A DNA stretch of 64,000 nt, taken from the NCBI RefSeq assembly GCF_901709675.1, contig NC_051105.1:3523104-3587103 (forward strand), read 5' to 3'. How positions within the stretch are numbered: position 1 is the stretch's first letter; each line of letters opens with the position of its first letter. The translations under genes and the position numbers were made by a program. Source of the stretch: Syngnathus acus (taxonomy: Eukaryota; Chordata; Actinopteri; Syngnathiformes; Syngnathidae). Below are positions 55,377-64,000 of this stretch, in pieces. The notes below the pieces were generated by a model. The model worked only from the letters and a program-made list of their open reading frames with translations. It had not been told where the DNA came from and did no database searches.

Positions 55377-58300
55377 CTGAAACACACACAGACAAAAACA
55401 AACAGAAAAGTATTCAAGTAAAATAATGTCGTAGAAAAAAGTAAAAGAATGAATTTCCTAAAAAAATGAAAGTGAATTCTAATAAAAGAAGACAATCAAA
55501 TAAACAAGAAAAATGCACATTTTTATAAACAGATAGGGAACAGATAGTGAAAAAATAAAGATAGGCAAATAAATAATTTGTAATGTAAGCAAATAATTGT
55601 TGGTGTGTGTGTGTGTGCGTGTGAATTCTAATAAAAGAAGATAATCAAATAAACAAGAAAAATGCGCATTTTTATAAACAGATAGGGAACAGATAGCGAA
55701 AAAATAAAGATAGGCAAATAAATAATTAGTAATGTAAGCAAATAATTGTTGGCACTTAGACATATATGTGTGTGTGTGTAAAAAGGTCCTCTTCAATTTG
55801 TGCTTGTTACCTGTGAGAAAGCGATTCCAAAGGTGACGCCTGCAATGATGGCCATGTTGGTTTCCATGAAAGAAGTGACCAGCTCGTAGCAGCCCTGCAC
55901 AAATGCAACAACACATACGACAACAACACGACAGGTTATACATCCAGCGTGTGTGTGGAAAGTCAAGTGCAGCGCTGACCTGGTGATAAACTTTGCTGGG
56001 GGCCACAGTTGCGTTGCGGAGGTCGTCCGGGTTGCAGTCCAAGGAGTTCACGCAGCAGCTGGCGGGAATGCCGTTGGATGGATAATACACGCTGCCAAAC
56101 CAACTAGTGTAGTTGTACACGCCGCAGCAGCGCAGCTACAAATGTGTGCACACACACAAAAGGGAATAAGTGTTTTTTTTCATCATTTTTTTAAAAATGT
56201 TCAGTGATCAGCAGCCATCATAATACCTCAAAGTGCACTGACAATGTTTTAGTAGCCTAAGCTCCATTTGAGTATAAAGACAAATATCAATACCAGTCAT
56301 TTCTGGTGTGGTACACTGTTTTTGTGTTGCCTCCCTCTAGTGGTGCATGAAAGAATTACTACCTGACTAAAGTTCTGTTCTCTTTAACTTTTGAGTTCAC
56401 TATTTGGTTTTAATCTTTTGTTTTTAAACCTTTACGTCAGTACAAAATTGAGATAATTTAAATTGCAATAAATTGAATAATTTAAAAAAAAAATATCCGT
56501 TTTCCTATTAGCACAGTGTTATTGTTCAAACTGAGCATAAGGTGTTGATTAAAAGTGTTTAGTGCATAGTAAGTGCATTTACGCTAGCATCTGCTCATTC
56601 AACTCAATTTGGGGGAAATTGATTCAATCAAGTGTAGGCAACCACACTGAGCTGAGCTTAAAACTAACATGAAGTCAAATTAACCTTTTGAAAACCGATA
56701 CATACCAGTCTGGTGTGTGTGAGGCTTACTTTGTGCTGCAGGTTGTCAACAGCGCGGCTCGCTTCGTCCTCAGAGTTATAGTTGAGGACGGCATCGGTGT
56801 ATGTCCTATGGAAGGTTCCCTTGATCTGCGACACATTCGAAAATACGACATTATCGCAACGGGACTGGATGCCACTTTATGGCTTTGACGCTGAAATGAA
56901 TTGCATGCTGACCTCGTGGCGAAAGACAAATCCGCTAATCCCGGCCACCAATTCAGCAAGGAAGACCAGCGAGAGAAACATGACATACTAAACAGAGGGA
57001 GAAAGTTATGAGAGCTTCCTGATCATTTGCTTAGCTGCTTTAGTGACATTAAAATACGACACACAGTTGGTAGAGTGATGATGTGCATTTCCACACCACT
57101 ATTTCACACATTTTGTGACTATTTATCCGACCTCCCGTTTATTCTCGGTGTAATTCCACTGTCAACCACTAGATGGTGGCACTATTTTGTTTGATGTGTA
57201 AATCTAAAAGAAGAACGAAAACCAAGATTTTGGATCGTTTTTTGCTGAAGTTTATTGAATGCCAAATCCTCTTCAATCCTACCTCTTATGCCCTCGGAGA
57301 ATGACGGCTGAGGTAACGGAATATCTTTGAATAAAACTCGATTGTAAACACAGAGGGATTGTTTATTTTTGTTATCCATTTCTCTTGCTCTCAATTTATG
57401 TGTTTCTACACGTTAAACTGAATGTTATTTGACATTTTACTTTGTCTCGTGCTGGCATAATACATCACAGGTTACTTGCTTTGTAGTTAGCTTCTTACCA
57501 GCTTCAGCATCCATGGACTCCCTCGGCATGTGGCGAAACATCCGAATAAGCCAAAAACCACTATGACGGTTCCGGTTCCAATGAGCACGTAGGGAGCGTT
57601 GGTGGAGTTGTCGGCGATGAGTGAGATATACGGGCCCAGCATCAACTTGCCCCATACTCCTACTGCCAGTAGGATAGCGCCGGTGATCTGTCGGGTAGGA
57701 AAGGAAGAGGCATGTTAAAGCATCATTTCCCAACTTTTAGCGAGACAAGGCACCCATTTTACGAGTTAATACATACTAGTAAATATGATTCTCATACAAA
57801 CGTGTTTTTTGTTGAATAATTCAAGTTTTAAATACTGTTATGTAACGTGGGTTCATGCTAGATGAATGGCGTTGATACTTTATGATCCTCTCAGTTTTTA
57901 AGTGCTGCAACAACATCTCGTGCCATCTATATTCGATTCCAAACTCATAATTATATTTTTCACATGTCATGGCAGGGCTCGGTCCCTATCCTCAGTGTGA
58001 GTCCACTGTATCTTCTGCAATCTGATACAAAAATATTTCAGATTTTTGTCCGTCACTATACGTTGCTGGCATAGATAGATGAACCTGATGATCCTATCAT
58101 GGCAGGCGGTGTGCATCTCTTCAATAAAAAACTATTCAATATGTATCTTGATGTATGGGGTGCGATACGATTTGATTTTAAAGTGGAATGATTGGATTTG
58201 TTTCAATTCAGTGGGATTGTGATTCAATTCGGTTCGATTCAATATGGTATGGCTCAGCTCAAGAGGATATGATGCACCTTTTGGAGTTTCTTGTTATCAT

Positions 58301-61300
58301 TTTACATACATATGAATGAACGCAATCAATGTGTCACATCTTTAAAGATAGACTATCGCTCCAATAATTGGACAATTTGATGCGTATTTTGATATATTTG
58401 GTTCGATTCGATTCAAATCAAAACCGATTTGTCGATTCAGATTGGTTCCGCTAATCGCCGGATATTAAAGACTGTAGAAATCAATCTGTAAAATGATGGC
58501 GTGAGCAGGAAAGGGAAGCGACTTTTCATCCCAACTCCCTCTAGACGGGCATCACGGAGGCGGATCAAGGTGGAACAAGAAAGGGGGGCAATTAGAGACG
58601 GGGGATGCGTTTATGCTGCGTGCAGGATAGCGATCACCTGCCTCGTGAAAATCGTAGAAAAAGAATGGCGGTGCATCAAAGGCGTCGCTTTGATCCGCCG
58701 TGAGACGCTTCCGCCTGTTGCGCCGCTCTTAGCATTTCAAATGAAGGCAGCGGATAAAAGGACGCCGTTGTGCGAGGCGGCTGAATGAAGCGGCGGCGTG
58801 CGTGTCTCGGCTGGGAACGTCTTTCCCGGAATGGGGCAGGAGGGTGGAGGGGTGGCAGTGCGCCCGCTGACGACAACGATGATACGCCCCCGAGCGACGG
58901 CGGGCCGTCATCCTAAACCTTCCAAGAGCCGGCAGCTTGTCTTCCCGCTGTCAACGTGACTTGACAGCAAGACGTCTGTACAAAATGTCTCCCTCAAACC
59001 TCGGCGAGAGAGAGAGAGAAAGAGAGGGGGGGGTGCTCGGCTCAGGCGGAAAATAACTCGGCGAGGCTGGAACGGTGGCAGGTTCTTTCCTTAGGGATGT
59101 TACCTCTTGGCTGTGGGTCGACTGTAGGTCAACTGGGTCTTTGAGCCACAAAAAGAGAGGAATATCCGAAATGAAACACAACCCATTCTGGTTGAATTGT
59201 TTTAAAGGAGAAGCAATCTATCAAACTGTACTGGTGTGAAGTAAAAAGTATAAAAATCATTAGCCACTTTCAAATAAAATACAAGCCCAGCTACAATTAA
59301 GTTTTTAGGCCATTGTTTTATGATGTGTAACAATTATGGGAATAATGACAGAAATTCTGTGACTAATAAAACTGAAATAAGGAAATACTAGACACCTGAA
59401 GTCATTGAAACGCAATATTATATATTTATTACTTGACAATAAATCCATAAATCAATCATTTATTTTAATTTTATTTTATATCATAAAGAGAGGAATCAAT
59501 CAATTGAATACAAATGTATTTTAATTAAACAATTTTAGGGATAAAAATGACCAAATGAATGTAAGAAATATTACAGCACATTTAGTCATTTAGATGCTCC
59601 GTGATGGATATGTGTCATGGACCTGTGGCGTCCTAAGATTTGTTTTTGGGGCCATTTGGCTTAGAAGCTGCCGCTGTACTTCATTTCCCACCCAAACGAG
59701 TCTGTGCAGGTCAGCGCTCGCTGACACCATTTACACTTTTGCCCTATTGGCAGAAAGCGAACACAAACCATCCCACGCCGGAGGTTGTTTTGAAGGCTAG
59801 CCTTCCGGCCTGCATGCTGGGAATCTGTCTGAGCGATCTCCCCCAAAAAAGGGATCATTGCACTTCAATCTCAAGGGGTCGGGGGTGAAAATAACAAGCG
59901 TTTGTGCAGCTGTTAAACAGCCACGCATGCATGTTTTCTTATCAACACACGTGTGCAGGCAAGGACAATGATTTCCAGATGAGTGTTGACATAAAATGAT
60001 TAAAGCTGCAGCCAGACAAAGTAAAGTCAAACTGTGCTGTTGAAATATGCAAATAGTGCAACAGGTCCAATCTTTTCCACATTGCTATTTATCATATAGT
60101 ATATCGTCATTTTTAGTATAATATTAAACAAGTATATTACAATTCATGTCAAGTGAACATAGAGTTTTAAAAAAAGACTATTACTGGGATACCGAGGGCA
60201 TCTTAATTATCGTGCCAATACAAGTTTCATTTAGCGTGTTTGGAAATTTGGCAGACTGCATTGCGCCATGCTGGGTGTGTTCACACCCACAACGGTGCAA
60301 AGGCCTGTTTCTAATAGCGTGCATCTGCGAGAAGAAAAAAAAAAATCCATTTACGTGTACTGTCAGAACGCACTTTGGCTTGCGCTGGGCACAAAAATAG
60401 GCCCATTATTTTTGTTATTCCCCTTTTCCTACCAGAAAAAAAGAAAATCAAAATTTTCATCAAAATGAACACAGCCCTAGCATTAATGGCAAACTGCTAC
60501 ATGACGCAATACAAAATGTCAAGCTAACAAGCTGGGAGTGGATGTGTCGTCTCGCTATAACAAGTTTCATCTATAAATGGTGATTCTCTGAGGAGGCAAA
60601 TCGTCTCTCTTGATGATGCTCTCGCTGTTCTGTTTATGGCCTTGGTGATTGCAGATAAATTGTTTCCTGTTTCCTGGCCGCGCTGCACACAAGTGGCTTG
60701 TTGGGAGCGTTCATTTTCAAGGCCCAACGGGAAATCAAGTCCAAGAGGATACGAGAGCTTCTCAACTTGTTATGTCGCTTGTGAATTCCAAACAGCTTGG
60801 GAGCCCTCCCAGCCTCGCCTCGCCTCACTCTCTGCCCAACCCCCACTGCACTTTTGTTTGAAATGCAACACCACGCTGGCCTTCTCGGTCGGAGATTTTA
60901 AAAGGAGGTCAGTTTTCTTCCCTCCTAATAAAGAAGCAGGAGGTGCGATGACAAAATGCGCACCACCTGCTCCGTCTGTGTGAGACGTACGACAAGCCGA
61001 GCTATTCGCACTCGACAGGTTATTTGCAAGCCGATGACAGTGAAAAGCCAGGCCCGGCATCGGGGCCTCAAAAGCCTCGACCTACGGGCTTCAGAAAAAC
61101 GAGCCACTGACAGCGATCTCTCTACGCAGCATGCGAAACCTGAAGCCGCCGATGTCTCGGAGCGCGAATGCTTGACCCGACTAAATATAAAAGCTTGGTG
61201 ACACGGACACGACTGCACGGAGGCCAGCACGTCTCGGCCATAGTATGGTAAAGCCCAAGTCAGTATCGTGGTTGTCACGGCTGCTTGCATTCACTTTGTT

Positions 61301-64000
61301 ACTTGTGTTTACATCATACTTGCGTGGCACAAGTGGCCAGAAGAGAATTACAATCTCCAAAACTTCTAACAGCAAAAAAAGAAAAAAATAATATTTTGGG
61401 CTTCATGTTTTCAATCCCACATAATGGCAATACGATGCGGTCTGCAATCCTAATATTGTAAATGAATGTTTTATATCCATTACATGTAAACCTATTAGAT
61501 AATTTTAAGAGTCACTTAATCTGTCAATTAATTGGATTAAAAAATATGTTTTATCCCTCCCATTGCACCATTATGAAAAAAACAAGGCTTTATTTAAAAT
61601 CAACAATGCAGAAAATACACAAACATGAATCATGATTCCATTTCTGGTTTTATCAGTAATGTGTCGGAAAAGAGGCAAACATAGTGATCATTATTTTTAT
61701 TTTTTTTCCCCACACAAAGATAATTTCAGGAAGGACTATAAAAATAGTAGAAGATGAAATTCTGAGAATTTTGACCATTTTAAATTAAACAAGTGTATCC
61801 AAACGATTAACTGATCAAAAATGATCATTGCTTAATTTGCTATTCGATTCGTTGTCAATTAATGAATTTCCAAACTTTCCATTTGAATAATAAATAGTTT
61901 CAGCTTTTTTAGTCTGCCACTCGTGACATTTTTGCAGGCATATCTTAACACACGATTCGCAGAATCGCAGAGCTTCCAGAGCATCAGAGGAATCGTTTTG
62001 TTCAAAGGTATCAGCGAGGCGGAAGGAACACAAGAATCTCCAACGCGTTAAATATGCCATGAAATGCAGTGAGTCATGATCAAGTGCAGAAGATTTGGCT
62101 CATTAGTGACATTACCAAGACGAGACTAAAACTGGTAAGTTAGGCGACTAACATTTACATACATGCAGTCAACAAGTCTTTTGAAACACTAATATTAACA
62201 ACAAATCCAAGCAGCACAAGGCCCAAAAAAATAAAACAAAACACCCACAAAACCCGATTATGCTGATATTCTGTTTTTTATTAATCATCTGAATAGGATC
62301 CCTGGCTTACTCCTTTTCTTACCATAAAATTTGGTCATATAAATGCACACTGGAAGACCTCAGTTGAGCAGAACATTGGTTTGTGTTCCGTGCATATTCT
62401 AGCCACAAAGAATCTTGGTCTTACAGGAACTACTTGTGTGCATCTGTTGCGCAACCCCACCGTAGATACACAGGCATAAATAAAGAAACACGGTGAAAAT
62501 CAGACGCAGCAGAATTTTGGAGCAAGGAGGAAACGGTACTTTGTTAGTGTGGTGAAAGACATGAATATGTTTTTTATCGATGGTAAGAAGCGGAAATGGC
62601 TTCTATTTGCATCATGTTGGACGTGCGTCACCGTTTAGGTGAGAATATTACAATCATCACATATATGGGAGCAACTCTAGCTGCTCGCGTATGTAAACAG
62701 CCAGGCTATTACGAATGTCTCAGGAACTGGAATTTGGACCTTAACAACATGTAAACAGTTATTGGAAAAGCTGCAAAAAGTACGAGCTGCTTAGTAGTCT
62801 ACAACTGACAACAGTTTTCCATCTTCATATGTGAAATGTCACTAAAGCAAAATGTCAATGAAATAAAGGTTGGATTCCAAGAGATAACTTGGAACACCGC
62901 CATACCAAAAGTGAAACATGGTGGTGGCAAAGTCATACTTTGGGGCTGTGTCTCACCCCACACCTAAATTTATGTTTTTCAATGACGTTTTACTAATAAA
63001 CCAGAACAACATTGTTTTCGTAGTCGAATTTTCTTTTACATAAAAAGGTATTTGAACATTGTATGCCGACTTTTTATATCTACTCATACATCTAGTCACA
63101 CATTGAATAGAATGCCCTTTATTGTCATTTTACAACTTAGTTGCACAACGAAATTGGAGAGCTACTTCCTTTCTCGTACAAAACATTAAAAATTAAAAAA
63201 GTATAAGGAAGTCTAAGAACAAAAGTGAAAGAGCTTATTCACAGTATAAGTCTAAAAATAAAAGTGAAAGATTCTATTTACAGTATCTTCAATGTGGGTA
63301 TTTATATTAACATAAATGAGGTATGTACAGAAAGTAAATAATAAATACGTCACACGTACTTTCTTCCAGTATCTAGTCATACACGCTGCTGCATTCGAGT
63401 CTAATATCTATTTTGCACACGTCACATATCGTATCGCGTCTTGCTCGCATGCGTTTTACATACATGCTAATAACATATCTATGTCATGCATGTGTATTTC
63501 GTCACACAAACATTGTGTTATGGACTCATGACTAATACGTGCCCCATGCATGTCTCTATGGCAACGCGCTTTTCACAGGTGCATTCGCGCATGATAATGA
63601 GGACTTCCCGAGAGTACAATTTATGTATCGCACATAAATGCACACACCCTTCTAACCGTGTACTAAAAGTGCGGCTGAGGCCTGGCTCGTCGCAAACGTC
63701 ATTTGTTGACCTGAACGTTTGCGGTGATGACGTCGGTCGTCTGTGAGGCCACCCCGCGCCCTACTTGACGCCCAAATAATGACGAGCAAGTTTGTAACCC
63801 GATCAAAAATCAAGTGAACCACCGTGGATCATTTCGACATCAGGACAATCGGTGATGCTGCAGCCATTAGCCGCCCCATCATCATCATCGTCGTCGTCAC
63901 CATCCTCATCACCACCAACACGACGCACGCACATTAAAAATCCAACACCCGCATACGACCATATGAGTAAAGGGCTGACTTACCCAAAATACGAAGGAAT
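55308..64000 (-). CDS. tspan7: Tetraspanin-7, missing only the first part of exon 1
   Basis: Seven exons were joined by hand: 64000-63984 (partial), 57687-57499, 56987-56913, 56825-56730, 56135-55980, 55894-55811 and 55376-55308. After exon 1 their codon counts (63, 25, 32, 52, 28, 22 plus stop) equal the human TSPAN7 exons, so the full protein should be 249 residues. Visible features are TM1 residues ILLAVGVWGKL, TM2 YVLIGTGTVIVVFGLFGCF, TM3 FLSLVFLAELVAGISGFVF, and a large loop with CCG (150-152), a CC pair (174-175) and further cysteines at 181 and 201. TM4 precedes the C-terminus NQYEMV. N-glycosylation sequons are NST, NYT and NAT. Mammalian TSPAN7 acts at the neuronal surface and binds PICK1 through its C-terminus. 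It lies beside mid1ip1 as on human Xp11.4. Confidence 0.96.
55472..55752. repeat. Tandem duplication of 132 bp around a (GT)n tract, in tspan7 intron 6
   Basis: The block gtgaattctaataaaagaag ... aagcaaataattgttgg occurs at 55472-55603 and 55621-55752 with about five differences. A GT microsatellite separates the copies and a second GT run follows near 55770. Confidence 0.95.
55811..55894 (-). CDS. tspan7: tspan7 exon 6: end of large loop and TM4
   Basis: This is 28 codons, starting GCYELVTSFMETNMAIIAGV and ending TFGIAFSQ, between CCCTGCAG-type acceptor bases and donor GTAACA. It includes the last loop cysteine (residue 201). Confidence 0.96.
55980..56135 (-). CDS. tspan7: tspan7 exon 5: cysteine core of the large extracellular loop
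   Basis: This is 52 codons starting LRCCGVYNYTSW, with the CCG signature, then IPASCCVN and LDCNP, ending VYHQ. It carries sequons NYT and NAT. The middle part (FGSVYYPSN) differs from mammals, as expected for the variable region that binds partners. The donor is GTCAGC. Confidence 0.96.
56730..56825 (-). CDS. tspan7: tspan7 exon 4: start of large extracellular loop
   Basis: This is 32 codons between GTGTCGCAG and GTAAGC, starting IKGTFHRTYTDAVLNYNSED and ending RAVDNLQHK. It is the A-B helix part of the large loop. Intron 3 upstream is only 87 bp. Confidence 0.95.
56913..56987 (-). CDS. tspan7: tspan7 exon 3: TM3
   Basis: This is 25 codons, starting YVMFLSLVFLAELVAGISGF and ending VFRHE, after a CTCTGTTTAG acceptor. 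The donor is GTCAGC, weaker than usual, and the same hexamer is used after exon 5. Intron 2 before it is 511 bp. Confidence 0.95.
57499..57687 (-). CDS. tspan7: tspan7 exon 2: TM1 end, small loop, TM2
   Basis: This is 63 codons between CCCGACAG and GTAAGA. It begins ITGAILLAVGVWGKLMLGPY and ends CFATCRGSPWMLKL. It carries the NST sequon in the small extracellular loop, and the cytoplasmic cysteines after TM2 are likely palmitoylation sites. It is nearly identical to the mammalian exon. Confidence 0.96.
62850..62960 (+). pseudogene. Tc1-type transposase fragment
   Basis: The plus strand reads KVGFQEITWNTAIPK followed by VKHGGGKVILWGCVS. This corresponds to the N-T-A...VKHGGGSxMxWGC segment of Tc1 transposases. 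Nothing before or after it is recognisable as transposase. Confidence 0.8.
63107..63345. mobile_element. Dispersed repeat with GCCCTTTATTGTCATT head
   Basis: It starts gaatgccctttattgtcattttacaac and continues aacgaaattggagagc, a phrase widespread in fish genomes. It contains a two-copy unit of about 39 bp (gtctaagaacaaaagtgaaagagc / gtctaaaaataaaagtgaaagatt). Confidence 0.6.
63984..64000 (-). CDS. tspan7: tspan7 exon 1, 3' end only
   Basis: The last 17 bases of exon 1 read (xx)-S-F-V-F-W, followed by a perfect donor GTAAGT. Human exon 1 ends in the same residues and phase 0. The start codon and residues 1 to about 22 lie beyond the window edge. Confidence 0.9.

Larger units (their letters stand above)
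57688..63983. other. tspan7 intron 1
   Basis: A 6.3-kb intron without recognised exons. A GC-rich block lies at 58.5-58.95 kb, and a higher-complexity stretch at 60.6-61.25 kb may be conserved non-coding DNA. Repeated gattcgatt/ggttcgattc phrases occur at 58.17-58.45 kb. Tc1 and other repeats are listed separately. Confidence 0.45.

Noticed and set aside
55479-56120. 213-codon minus-strand open frame
   Set aside because: It is tspan7 exon 5 read through into introns 5 and 6; only 55980-56135 is exon in this frame.

Overview
The window is vertebrate nuclear DNA, almost certainly from a teleost fish. It has small exons far apart, many diverged transposons (hAT, Tc1-like, MITEs, CR1/L2-type LINE tails), GT/CA microsatellites and no bacterial-type gene packing. 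All three genes I can support lie on the minus strand. In transcription order they are tspan7 (right edge), mid1ip1 (middle) and a class-E-like seven-transmembrane receptor (left half). tspan7 and mid1ip1 are also neighbours on human Xp11.4, so this is a conserved vertebrate block.

Right part (53.6-64.0 kb): tspan7 is present from the last 17 bases of coding exon 1, cut by the window edge, to the stop codon. Six further exons of 63, 25, 32, 52, 28 and 22 codons fit the human exon pattern and rebuild the whole tetraspanin apart from its first ~22 residues. Intron 1 (6.3 kb) holds a Tc1 relic and another dispersed repeat.

Middle (43.8-45.5 kb): mid1ip1 is a single-coding-exon gene for a 163-residue Spot14-family protein, with TATA-like and CCAAT motifs upstream and a polyadenylation signal downstream. 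About 8 kb to its right shows no gene.

Left part (2.2-37.2 kb): no long open frame marks this gene. Ten small exons of 36 to 90 bp can be stitched together by canonical splice sites with matching phases. They encode TM1 to the third cytoplasmic loop of a receptor resembling the Dictyostelium cyclic-AMP receptors (class E) and, more distantly, GPR157. The exons for TM6, TM7 and the tail are not seen and probably lie left of position 1. The N-terminus is unresolved. I consider this the most interesting content of the window.

The introns of the receptor gene carry three fields of old, degenerate tandem repeats (about 1-2.8 kb; 22.4-24.9 kb with a unit of roughly 330-455 bp; 36.5-38.3 kb with a ~168-bp unit). 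They also hold a nested hAT/MITE insertion, GC-rich blocks with homeodomain-type TAATTA cores, and long G runs beside several receptor splice acceptors. No RNA genes, CRISPR arrays or prokaryotic features were seen.
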